From positions 215,835 through 255,890 of the forward strand of contig MKTK01000006.1 in assembly GCA_001898255.1 (NCBI GenBank): DNA of 40,056 bases, written 5' to 3'. Position numbers and translations under genes: made by a program. Below are positions 32,391 to 40,056 of the stretch, one piece after another; the first letter of the stretch is position 1, and each line of letters begins with the position of its first letter. The notes beneath the pieces were generated by a model. The model saw only the letters and a program-made list of their open reading frames with translations, was not told the origin of the DNA and searched no databases. Source of the DNA: Chryseobacterium sp. 39-10. GTDB taxonomy: Bacteria > Bacteroidota > Bacteroidia > Flavobacteriales > Weeksellaceae.

Positions 32391-33703
32391 TGAAACCATA
32401 CGACACATATAAAGACTCCGGTATCGAATGGATTGGAGAAATTCCAGATCATTGGGAAGCTATTCCCATGAGATTTTTATTGCGACAAAAAATAACGGAT
32501 GGTCCTCACGAAACACCAAAATTCTTATCTGATGGTATACCATTTCTTTCTGTAGACGGAATTCAAGATGGTGAATTGACTTTTGAAGGTTGCAGAAAAA
32601 TATCAATAGAAGATCATAAAAGATTTAAACAAAAGTGCAATGTAGAAAAATATGATATATTAATGGGAAAGGCTGCGTCTGTTGGCAAAGTAGCACAAGT
32701 TAAAGTAGATTTTGAATTTAGTATTTGGTCTCCTCTAGCATTACTAAAGCCCAATCATAAGAAAATTACTTCATCATACTTTGAATATTTTCTCAAAAGT
32801 TCTTATGCTAAAGATAATGCTAACATACTTTCGACTTTCAATACTCAACAGAATATTAGTATGACAGATATTCCAAGGATCTACTATATCTTGCCTATAT
32901 CTATTGACGAACAAACCGCCATCGCTTACCACCTTGACCATAAAACTGCCGAAATAGATGCTCTCATTGCCGATAAAAAACGTCTGCTGGAACTCTACGA
33001 AGAAGAAAAAACAACCATTGTCAACCAGGCAGTTACTAAAGGCATTGATCCGAAATTAAAAATGAAAGACAGTGGTGTTGAATGGTTAGGAGAAATTCCT
33101 GAGCATTGGGAGATGAAGAGGTTGAAATATGTTTCAACAAAAATTGGCGATGGTATCCATACTACCCCGAATTATTTACAAGGGACTGAAATCTATTTTA
33201 TAAATGGTGTAAACCTAAATAACGGAGAAATTTCGTTAACGGAAAAAACTCTATCGGTACCAATTGAAGACTATGAAAAATTTAAAATTGAGCTTCAATA
33301 TGGTTCAATACTTATTTCGTTAAATGGTACAATTGGAAAACTTGCATTTTACAATAATGAAAATGTGATTTTGGGAAAAAGTGCAGCTTATATTGAGTTA
33401 AAAGATTTTGTTTTCAATAAGTTCATATTCTATGTACTTAAATCTCAATATATCAATAATTATTTTGAGAATTCATTTAGTGGTACGACAATAAAGAATT
33501 TATCCTTATATACATTAAGAAATACACCATTTCCTCTTATGGAAATAGATGAGCAGCGGAGCATTGTACAATTTATCGAAACAGAATGTACCCGTATTGA
33601 TGCTAAAATAGCCAAAACAAAAAAACTGATAGAACTATTAACTGAATACCGTACTGCTTTAATAAGTGAAGTGGTAACAGGAAAAATAAAAGTAATGGAT
33701 TAA
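32390..33703 (+). CDS. hsdS: Type I restriction-modification specificity subunit HsdS
   Basis: 437 residues with two target-recognition domains. Each begins with the same signature: DSGIEWIGEIPDHWE near residue 10 and DSGVEWLGEIPEHWE near residue 228. The two halves are separated by a central helical spacer (AEIDALIADKKRLLELYEEE) and end with a matching helix (RIDAKIAKTKKLIELL). The two TRDs differ, giving a bipartite asymmetric target that cannot be predicted here. No second or partial hsdS is present, so there is no sign of shufflon-type variation. Confidence 0.95.
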   Translation: MKPYDTYKDSGIEWIGEIPDHWEAIPMRFLLRQKITDGPHETPKFLSDGIPFLSVDGIQDGELTFEGCRKISIEDHKRFKQKCNVEKYDILMGKAASVGKVAQVKVDFEFSIWSPLALLKPNHKKITSSYFEYFLKSSYAKDNANILSTFNTQQNISMTDIPRIYYILPISIDEQTAIAYHLDHKTAEIDALIADKKRLLELYEEEKTTIVNQAVTKGIDPKLKMKDSGVEWLGEIPEHWEMKRLKYVSTKIGDGIHTTPNYLQGTEIYFINGVNLNNGEISLTEKTLSVPIEDYEKFKIELQYGSILISLNGTIGKLAFYNNENVILGKSAAYIELKDFVFNKFIFYVLKSQYINNYFENSFSGTTIKNLSLYTLRNTPFPLMEIDEQRSIVQFIETECTRIDAKIAKTKKLIELLTEYRTALISEVVTGKIKVMD

Positions 33704-33705
33704 TT

Positions 33706-34707
33706 ATGACACTCTGTGTAGCCTATATACGTCAAGTCAACGAAACCGAAGAGCTCGTGTTTGCTACCGATAGCTGCCTTACAGGCGGTGAAAAGTGGAA
33801 ACACGGGATTAAATTGTTCAGAATCCCCAAAAGGGATTGCCTGTTATGCTTTGCAGGCAGTACGGCTAGAGCCTATCCTTTGGTGTTGAATCTGGTTTCT
33901 TCCATTCATCTGGATAAGTACCTGCAATCACCAGAAGCCAGCCTGCAAGATGTTTTAGAATACCTTTCGGGTTTATTTACAGATCTGATTACAAAAATTA
34001 TTTCTGAAATTCCTGGAGAAGATATACACGAACTAAGAAGCGGTGTGCAATTTTTGTTTGGTGGCTGGGATTGGAGTGCAGGGTCGTTTGGAGCATTCAG
34101 AGTTTGGAAACTGTATTATTCACAGGATGTAGAGGGATTTATTTTTGATGAACTCACGAATAATGGTAAAAAACGATTTTATACTTTCCTTGGTGATCCT
34201 GAAGAAATAGAAGGTATTGCAAAAGAAAGGTACAAAAAGATGCTCTTTGATAATGATATTCAGGATGATCCGATTGATATGGAGCCATTAATGATATTGC
34301 GGGACATTTCTTTAGTGGAAGAATATAGAGCTATTGATGGAAGTTTGCAGATTGGTAAAGTATATAAATCCAATAAATCGGAATTTTTCGGAATATACTG
34401 GCCTTCCAGTAAAGGAAAACCTTGTTTTCAGGGACGAGAATATAATGAGCTGAACAAGCCTATACTGAGGTATTTCAATCCGGACAATTTTGAAATATTA
34501 GAATCGGATTTACCAGATAAGCTTGCTGAAATCACAGAGGAAATTTATGGGAATGATTTTGAATTTGTACGAGAATGTTATGAAGAATCTGGACATTTGA
34601 AAAACGGGTTGCCGGAAAAATCGAAGCATACTCTCAAACTGATATTTAAAGACCTGGCATATAGACTGTTTATCACACAGCAAAAACAGGAAGAAGAAAA
34701 CTATTAA
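33706..34707 (+). CDS. Ntn-hydrolase (HslV/proteasome-beta-like) protein embedded in the RM operon
   Basis: 333 residues. The N-terminus MTLCVAYI would expose Thr after Met removal, as in HslV (TTIVSV). Counting that Thr as 1, Asp21 (FATDS) and Lys35 (GIKLFRI) fall where HslV has Asp17 and Lys33. CFAGSTARAYPLV matches HslV GFAGGTADAFTL. The HslV GSGG serine loop is replaced by LGDPEE, so that active-site element is altered. About 130 residues follow the core. It sits 2 nt after hsdS and 10 nt before hsdR, so it is surely co-transcribed. No ATPase partner of HslU type is adjacent. It could be a self-contained peptidase or amidase acting on restriction or phage proteins; the role is inferred. 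Confidence 0.7.
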   Translation: MTLCVAYIRQVNETEELVFATDSCLTGGEKWKHGIKLFRIPKRDCLLCFAGSTARAYPLVLNLVSSIHLDKYLQSPEASLQDVLEYLSGLFTDLITKIISEIPGEDIHELRSGVQFLFGGWDWSAGSFGAFRVWKLYYSQDVEGFIFDELTNNGKKRFYTFLGDPEEIEGIAKERYKKMLFDNDIQDDPIDMEPLMILRDISLVEEYRAIDGSLQIGKVYKSNKSEFFGIYWPSSKGKPCFQGREYNELNKPILRYFNPDNFEILESDLPDKLAEITEEIYGNDFEFVRECYEESGHLKNGLPEKSKHTLKLIFKDLAYRLFITQQKQEEENY

Positions 34708-34717
34708 CGAAGGAATA

Positions 34718-37705
34718 ATGAGCATAACTACAGAACATACATTTGAATCTGCATTGGTGCAATCGCTTATAGAAAACGGCGGGTATACCTTAGGAGATGC
34801 ATCCACCTATAGCAAAGAGCTGGGTTTCTTTCGGGGCGAAATTATTGGTTTTCTGAAAGCATCACAACCCAGCCGCTGGGCTAAAATAGAAAGTGTACAT
34901 GGTACAGATGTGGAAAATCGGGTGTTACAACGCTTATATAAAGAAATGGACCTCAGAGGTAGCCTAGATGTATTGCGTAATGGTTTTACAGATTATGGCG
35001 TTCGTTTCCAAATGGCCTATTTCCAACCGGCATCGGGTCTGAATCCTGATGCAGTGGAGTTATATAACCTAAACAGCTTAAAAGTTTACCGCCAGATCTA
35101 CTATAGCAAAGACAATAAAAATTCGGTAGATGTATTATTATCGTTGAATGGTATTCCGGTAGCTACATTAGAACTCAAAAATCAATTTACCGGTCAGAAC
35201 GTCAGTAATGCTTTAAAGCAATACAGCACCACGAGAGATAACCGGGAAATATTATTTGCGTTTAAAAAACGGGCTTTAGTACATTTTGCCGTTGATCAGG
35301 ATGAAGTATTTATGACCACCCGCTTGGACGGCAGCAAAACCTATTGGCTCCCATTCAATAAGGGATATAACAAGGGAAAAGGTAATCCACCTAACCCCAA
35401 TGGTTACAGAACAGCTTATTTCTGGGAAAATATTCTGAAAAAAGACAGCTGGTTGGAGATCATTCAGCGATTTGTGCATTTACAAACGGAAGAAATTATA
35501 TCGAAAGGCAGAATTTATCGGAAAGAACGCCTGATATTTCCGCGTTACCATCAATTAGATGCAGTACGGGAAATCAGCAATAAAGTACTGGAAGTAGGTG
35601 TTGGAAAAAATTATTTGATACAACATTCGGCAGGTTCGGGAAAAAGTAATTCTATTGCCTGGCTGGCGTATCGTTTATCCAGCTTACACAACCAGAATGA
35701 TGAACGTATGTTTGATTCTGTCATTGTTGTAACTGATCGTCGGGTATTGGACAACCAACTACAAAATACCATTTACCAATTTGAGCATAAAACCGGTGTA
35801 GTACAGAAAATTGATAAAGACAGTAACCAGTTAGCCTCAGCATTGGGCTTCGGTACTAATATTATCATTACCACTTTACAGAAATTCCCTTACGTTGTAG
35901 ATAAAGTAGGAGAATTGCCGGAGCGAAAATATGCAGTTATTATTGATGAAGCTCATAGTTCACAAGGAGGGGAAGCCAGCAAAAAATTAAAAGAAGTATT
36001 GGCTATAAAATCGCTGGAAGATGCCGCTAATGAAGAAGCGGAAGACGATTACAATGGAGATGATTTTATTAGGGAACAGATAGAAGCTTCTGCTCAAAGC
36101 CGTGGAAAGCAACCGAATATTTCTTTCTTTGCCTTTACAGCCACGCCTAAGTATAAAACCTTGCAGGTGTTTGGAGATAAAGATGAGGAAGGAAAACCAA
36201 AACCTTTCCACTTATACTCGATGCGACAAGCGATTGAAGAAGGGTTTATCTTGGATGTATTACAGAGTTATACCTCTTACGATCTCTATTTCAGTTTAAC
36301 AAAAGCCATAGAGGACGATCCTAAGTTCAACAAAAGCAAAGCAGCTAAAGCAATCGGTAAATATGTTTCCTTACATCCACATAATCTGGCTCAAAAGACA
36401 GAGGTAATTATTGAACATTTTCGGGAAATCGTTGCCAAAAAGATCGGGGGAAAAGCAAAAGCAATGCTGGTCTGTGGTTCTCGACTGCACGCCAAGCGTT
36501 ACTTTGAAGAGTTTAGAAAATATATACAGGAAAAAGGATATGAAAATGAAATCAAAGTATTGGTTGCTTTTTCCGGCAAAGTAAAAGATGATAATTATTT
36601 GGATGGCGTTTCAGAACCTGAATTAACAGGTTATGGAGAAAGAGAGTTACCCGAAATTTTTGATACCGAAGAATACAAAATCCTGATTGTAGCCGATAAA
36701 TACCAGACTGGTTTTGACCAGCCTTTATTACATACAATGTATGTAGATAAAAAACTTTCCGGTGTCAAAGCGGTTCAGACCTTATCCCGTTTGAACAGAA
36801 CCTGTCCGGGCAAAGAAGACACTTTTGTACTGGATTTTGTCAACGACCGACAAACTATTCTGGATTCTTTCCAGCCCTATTATGAAATCACTTCTGTTAC
36901 CGAAGATCCGGACATTAACCACTTGTTTGATTTAAAGCAACGATTAGACCAGTTTCAGGTGTATTGGGAAAGCGAGATAGATGCTTTTGCTCAGGTCTAT
37001 TTTAACCCGGCTACAAAAATGAATAGTGCTAAAGAGCAAAAATACTTGTATGCTTTTACGGATAATGCGGTGGACCGGTTTAAAGGATTGGACGAAGAGC
37101 ATCAGGATGAATTTAAAAAAGGATTAAGAACCTGGACGAATCTATATGCTTTTCTATCTCAGATAATGCCTTTTACAGATGTAGATTCTGAAAAGTTCTA
37201 TGCTTATGCCAAGCTATTACAAACCAGATTGCCAAAAAGGGATTTATCAGAAGTTATTCAATTAGATGACGAAATTGCTTTGGAATATTACAGGCTTCAA
37301 AAAATTAAAGAAGGTGCTATAGAACTTACAAAAAATGAAGAGGGTGAGTTAAGTGGTATCACGGAAGCTGGGCTTAAAAGACAAAAGGAAGAAGAAGCTT
37401 TATTGTCAGAAATTATTCATTTACTCAATAGTCAATTTGGAACCGAATTCGAAGAAGCCGACAAACTGTTTTTCGACCAGATAGAAGCGGAACTCTTGGA
37501 AGATGAAACATTGAAACTACAGGCAAAAGCAAACAAGCTAGATACTTTCAAATATGCTTTCGATGATAAATTTATTGAGAAACTTATTGGGCGTATGGAT
37601 CAGAACCAGGAGATTTTTGAAAAGATATTGGAAGATAAAGCTTTTGGAGGTTTAGTGAAAGAATTTATTATGAAAAGAATTTATAATCAGTTGAACAAAG
37701 ATTAA
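34718..37705 (+). CDS. hsdR: Type I restriction endonuclease subunit HsdR
   Basis: 995 residues. The N-terminal nuclease domain has the PD-(D/E)XK-type core SVDVLLSLNGIPVATLELKNQ. A superfamily-2 helicase/translocase follows, with Walker A HSAGSGKS (about 304-311), DEAH (410-413), FAFTATPKY and, in the second RecA-like domain, ADKYQTGFDQP and QTLSRLNRTCPGK. The C-terminal helical part binds the M-S core. It cleaves unmodified DNA after ATP-driven translocation. Full length for the family; no disruption seen. Confidence 0.96.
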   Translation: MSITTEHTFESALVQSLIENGGYTLGDASTYSKELGFFRGEIIGFLKASQPSRWAKIESVHGTDVENRVLQRLYKEMDLRGSLDVLRNGFTDYGVRFQMAYFQPASGLNPDAVELYNLNSLKVYRQIYYSKDNKNSVDVLLSLNGIPVATLELKNQFTGQNVSNALKQYSTTRDNREILFAFKKRALVHFAVDQDEVFMTTRLDGSKTYWLPFNKGYNKGKGNPPNPNGYRTAYFWENILKKDSWLEIIQRFVHLQTEEIISKGRIYRKERLIFPRYHQLDAVREISNKVLEVGVGKNYLIQHSAGSGKSNSIAWLAYRLSSLHNQNDERMFDSVIVVTDRRVLDNQLQNTIYQFEHKTGVVQKIDKDSNQLASALGFGTNIIITTLQKFPYVVDKVGELPERKYAVIIDEAHSSQGGEASKKLKEVLAIKSLEDAANEEAEDDYNGDDFIREQIEASAQSRGKQPNISFFAFTATPKYKTLQVFGDKDEEGKPKPFHLYSMRQAIEEGFILDVLQSYTSYDLYFSLTKAIEDDPKFNKSKAAKAIGKYVSLHPHNLAQKTEVIIEHFREIVAKKIGGKAKAMLVCGSRLHAKRYFEEFRKYIQEKGYENEIKVLVAFSGKVKDDNYLDGVSEPELTGYGERELPEIFDTEEYKILIVADKYQTGFDQPLLHTMYVDKKLSGVKAVQTLSRLNRTCPGKEDTFVLDFVNDRQTILDSFQPYYEITSVTEDPDINHLFDLKQRLDQFQVYWESEIDAFAQVYFNPATKMNSAKEQKYLYAFTDNAVDRFKGLDEEHQDEFKKGLRTWTNLYAFLSQIMPFTDVDSEKFYAYAKLLQTRLPKRDLSEVIQLDDEIALEYYRLQKIKEGAIELTKNEEGELSGITEAGLKRQKEEEALLSEIIHLLNSQFGTEFEEADKLFFDQIEAELLEDETLKLQAKANKLDTFKYAFDDKFIEKLIGRMDQNQEIFEKILEDKAFGGLVKEFIMKRIYNQLNKD

Positions 37706-37708
37706 TAT

Positions 37709-38182
37709 ATGAAATTTTTAGTTATTTCAGGAGCACCGAGTACAGGTAAAACAACTGCAATCAATAAAATTGCAAAATGGTTAACTAGCGGTGTAATCAC
37801 AACAGATGTTGACGGTAATTTAGTACCTTCTTTTTTGCCCGATTCAAAAGGAAAATATTGGGATTTTTCAATAGTGATAATATTGAGAGGAAAGAAGATA
37901 ATTATTCACTCAGCAACGGATGATGTACCAAATATGGATACATTAATTAACAAACTCAAACTTCATCCAGATACAGAAATTGTGATTACTTCCTGTAGAG
38001 ATATTTATTGGGATAGAGATTATTTTATGAAAAACATACGACCTTTTTCTACATTTTTCTTAGAATCACCTTTAGGGAAAATTACTCGTAGAAATGATTT
38101 TAATCTTGCAGATAGTTGGTATAAAGACAGTTTATTGGCTTTGCATCAACATATTTTAAAAAATAATCCTTATAATTTATAG
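37709..38182 (+). CDS. Small P-loop NTPase-like protein of the RM operon
   Basis: 157 residues. Walker A GAPSTGKTT lies at residues 8-16. A Walker B-like hydrophobic strand is TEIVITSCRD, with IIIHSATDD before it. Size and layout recall nucleotide-kinase-type or AAA-like accessory P-loop proteins, but no family is recognised. It starts 3 nt after hsdR and ends 4 nt before the next gene, so it is part of the operon. It is not a standard RM component. Confidence 0.6.
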   Translation: MKFLVISGAPSTGKTTAINKIAKWLTSGVITTDVDGNLVPSFLPDSKGKYWDFSIVIILRGKKIIIHSATDDVPNMDTLINKLKLHPDTEIVITSCRDIYWDRDYFMKNIRPFSTFFLESPLGKITRRNDFNLADSWYKDSLLALHQHILKNNPYNL

Positions 38183-38186
38183 TGTA

Positions 38187-39092
38187 ATGCAACTATTCAA
38201 AAATAATAAGCAATCCCTTTCTACACTTCAAGAATTAAATTTCAAGTTAGAAAAAGACATACAAAAACTCTTTGAGCAAAATTTGGAATTAATATCTAAT
38301 CTAAAGTTGATTAAATCAGAGTTTACTATAAAGAATAACCGTATTGATACACTAGGTTTTGATGAAGAAAGCAAAGCTTTTGTAATTATCGAATACAAAC
38401 GCAATCAAAATTACAGCGTAGTAGATCAGGGTGTTTCATACCTTAATCTAATGCTGGAGTACAAAGCAGATTTTATTGTAGAGTATAACGAAACGCAAAA
38501 GGAAAATTTGAAAAGAAATGATGTAGATTGGTCACAAAGTAAGGTCATCTTTGTTTCTCCTTCATTTACTGATTTTCAAAAACAATCTTCTAACTTCAAA
38601 GATTTAGCTATTGAACTTTGGGAAATCAAACAGTTTGAAAATGATGTCATTGTCATTAATCCAATTAAGAAGTCTAAATCAGCACCAAGTATTAAACAGG
38701 TACAGCAAAATGATGATTCTGAAATAAGTAAAGTTGTAAAGGAAATTAAAGTTTATACAGAAGAAGAGCATTTGGAAGGGAAATCGGATGATATTATTGA
38801 ACTTTATGAAGCATATAAAATTGCGATTAATAATTTAGTTCCTGATATTGATGTAGAACCCAAAAAACTCTATGTAGCTTTTAAAAAGAATAAAAATATT
38901 GTCGATATTGTCATTCTGAAAAATGGATTGAAAATTTTTATTAATCTTAAAAAAGGAGAATTGGATGATCCTAAAAAGATTATGAGGGATGTTTCCAAAA
39001 TTGGTCATTGGGGAAATGGTGATTATGATATAATGGTTTCTAACACGGAAAATCTGGAATACATTATGAGTTTAATTAAGCAAGCTCTATAA
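38187..39092 (+). CDS. PD-(D/E)XK-type nuclease-like protein with C-terminal DUF5655-like domain
   Basis: 301 residues. The N-terminal part has the nuclease-type core RIDTLGFDEESKAFVIIEYK (Asp, then Glu-x-Lys), resembling NucS/RecB-type folds. The C-terminal 110 residues (ELYEAYKIAINNLV ... GLKIFINLKKGELDDP ... IGHWGNGDYDIMV) fit the DUF5655 domain. Proteins of this design are often found near restriction systems. It is the last gene of the operon and is followed by a long inverted repeat. Whether it cuts DNA is unproven. Confidence 0.75.
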   Translation: MQLFKNNKQSLSTLQELNFKLEKDIQKLFEQNLELISNLKLIKSEFTIKNNRIDTLGFDEESKAFVIIEYKRNQNYSVVDQGVSYLNLMLEYKADFIVEYNETQKENLKRNDVDWSQSKVIFVSPSFTDFQKQSSNFKDLAIELWEIKQFENDVIVINPIKKSKSAPSIKQVQQNDDSEISKVVKEIKVYTEEEHLEGKSDDIIELYEAYKIAINNLVPDIDVEPKKLYVAFKKNKNIVDIVILKNGLKIFINLKKGELDDPKKIMRDVSKIGHWGNGDYDIMVSNTENLEYIMSLIKQAL

Positions 39093-39188
39093 TTTATTAA
39101 TTCCACACTCTGCCCACACCCAGAAAAAATACGGCTTTAACCAGACTCCAACCGCACAAGCCAAACGCTTCGCCTGTCTTCTATGGCA

Positions 39189-39275
39189 TTGCCACCGTTT
39201 GCAAGTGTCATACTTTTCGCGTTGTTATTACCAATATTCCACAGCACATTGCCGTCCTGGCACTTGCGTTGGCAA
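39189..39275. repeat. Long imperfect inverted repeat after the RM operon
   Basis: Left arm at 39189-39210 (TTGCCACCGTTTGCAAGTGTCA spans it, key parts TTGCCA and GCAAGTG). The right arm, TGGCACTTGCGTTGGCAA, is at 39258-39275. The pairing is interrupted by small bulges, with a 47-nt centre. The short open frame 39183-39389 crossing it is not a credible gene. Similar in design, not in sequence, to elements after the other accessory blocks. Confidence 0.55.
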
Positions 39276-39369
39276 AGAACTATCCCAACCTCAAAAAACA
39301 AAAACAAACTTCACCCGATAATCAAAAATATTTTTTTTTTGATTGCAAAAAAAGCTAATATTATATTCC

Positions 39370-39377
39370 TACTTTTA
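39370..39377 (+). promoter_or_regulatory. Possible promoter -7 box for the 39433 gene
   Basis: TACTTTTA, one mismatch from TAnnTTTG, 55 nt before the ATG. A TTG lies about 24 nt upstream, at the edge of acceptable spacing. Confidence 0.3.
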
Positions 39378-39432
39378 ACAAAAAAATAATTCATGAAGTA
39401 TCGCATTCCTAACTTTTAGAAGAGATCGTAAT

Positions 39433-39732
39433 ATGTCAAACCAAGATTTACTTTTTCAGGAAAAGGTGTTAGCCTATAAAGACTTAATCTTTCATGTAAA
39501 CTATATTTTTGAATCATTTTATGATCTTATGGAAGAAATGTTAGATCACGAGGGTTCAAATGTAAAATGGGAAAAATTTTTGAATAAAGAATCGGAATAT
39601 TATAACAGTCTGGTTGCTGATCTCTATAAATCAATATTCAAAGTGCAAAGCTTTATTGATAAAAGTTTTCTAAAAAAATGTAGAAGCGCCGCTGCCGCAC
39701 CATTGCACCGTATGTTTATTGATAAAAATTAA
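39433..39732 (+). CDS. Small hypothetical helical protein
   Basis: 99 residues, no family recognised. The first 85 residues are acidic and helical (FHVNYIFESFYDLMEEML, ADLYKSIFKVQSFIDKSF). The last part, CRSAAAAPLHRMFIDKN, is coded by a locally GC-rich stretch (39685-39713) unlike the rest, so the natural C-terminus may have been replaced by inserted or repeated DNA. The downstream DNA (39733-40056) is AT-rich and gene-free as far as I can see, apart from a possible 21-codon minus-strand frame at 39716-39781. Confidence 0.45.
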   Translation: MSNQDLLFQEKVLAYKDLIFHVNYIFESFYDLMEEMLDHEGSNVKWEKFLNKESEYYNSLVADLYKSIFKVQSFIDKSFLKKCRSAAAAPLHRMFIDKN

Positions 39733-40056
39733 GCACGACCAACACCACCATTCCCACAAAAATGCCCCACCATTCAGCCATTTTACATAAATCACAATAA
39801 AACTACCCATTCATCATCAATACATAAACCATGGATAAGCCATAGATACCCCGTACACTACCCCAGTATAGTGCATGAAAAAAAAACGAGAATTGAGTAG
39901 TCATATTCACAAAAATATAACCCCAAAATTAAAAATAATGAAATAAGAGCAAATCAGCAAATCAAAACCCATCATGGAAATTTCCGCCAAAGTCCCTGGA
40001 AAACAGCCGCATACAGATAGCGTAAACCAAAGATAATAAAAATAACAATACAAAAA
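39733..40056. other. Gene-free AT-rich end of window
   Basis: No credible gene. On the minus strand 39910-39917 reads TATTTTTG, a -7-like box, without a matching -33. The upstream region of a gene beyond the window may begin here. Confidence 0.4.

Noticed and set aside
32390..33703. Phase-variable hsdS inversion locus
   Set aside because: Only one full hsdS, no recombinase nearby and no inverted copy of either TRD; the internal similarity is the normal half-repeat.
30600..39092. BREX/DISARM or type III RM alternative for the methylase locus
   Set aside because: HsdM, two-TRD HsdS and HsdR with DEAH translocase are all present and complete, which is type I; no PglX/Z or DrmA-like gene is seen.
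39183..39389. Plus-strand 68-codon open frame
   Set aside because: Runs across a long inverted repeat and a T tract; product is low-complexity.

Overview
The window looks like a chromosomal segment of a Bacteroidota bacterium, most likely a Flavobacteriia/Weeksellaceae-type genome (Chryseobacterium-like). The signs are a GLPGLI-family protein, a gliding/type IX secretion (T9SS) sorting domain, a SusC/SusD pair, a MauE plus DUF6520 module, and many promoters of the Bacteroidota form TTG/TTTG-N18/19-TAnnTTTG. No ribosomal RNA, tRNA or CRISPR array was recognised. All family assignments come from reading motifs by eye; no database search was possible.

Positions 1-5530 are ordinary chromosome: the 5' part of adenine deaminase (with a structured, possibly pseudoknotted leader), a GLPGLI protein, prmA, an ammonium transporter and a small lipoprotein. 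Positions 5626-6942 are a complete but dead insertion sequence with 17-bp terminal inverted repeats, a 6-bp target duplication and a transposase broken by frameshifts and stops. It is followed by remnant ORFs and a long imperfect inverted repeat. Positions 7824-11744 encode a 1306-residue secreted adhesin-like protein with a T9SS C-terminal domain.

Positions 12058-22810 form one module: a membrane-anchored TPR/AraC regulator, a MauE/DoxX-like protein, a small exported DUF6520 peptide and, on the opposite strand, SusC-SusD-S9 peptidase. Paired palindromes lie between the divergent regulator and MauE gene. The outer parts (regulator, MauE N-terminus, SusC N-terminus) are visibly richer in G+C than the core, which suggests that the core is exchangeable.

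Positions 22811-39781 are an accessory/defence region. It starts with low-complexity repeats and a GC-rich non-coding stretch with strong potential RNA structure. Then come very AT-rich genes (an XRE regulator, a RES-domain protein, and a large P-loop ATPase with a zinc-ribbon-like segment and winged helix), a Crp plus NAD-dependent epimerase pair bounded on its two sides by related 165-bp repeats, and a compact type I restriction-modification operon. That operon (HTH, hsdM, hsdS, Ntn-hydrolase, hsdR, P-loop protein, PD-(D/E)XK/DUF5655 protein) carries an HslV/proteasome-beta-like gene between hsdS and hsdR. This gene is the most promising candidate for an undescribed system here. Several accessory blocks are followed by their own long imperfect inverted repeat, and a related motif of about 38 nt precedes two genes and the Crp block. 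This is consistent with cassette-like gene acquisition.
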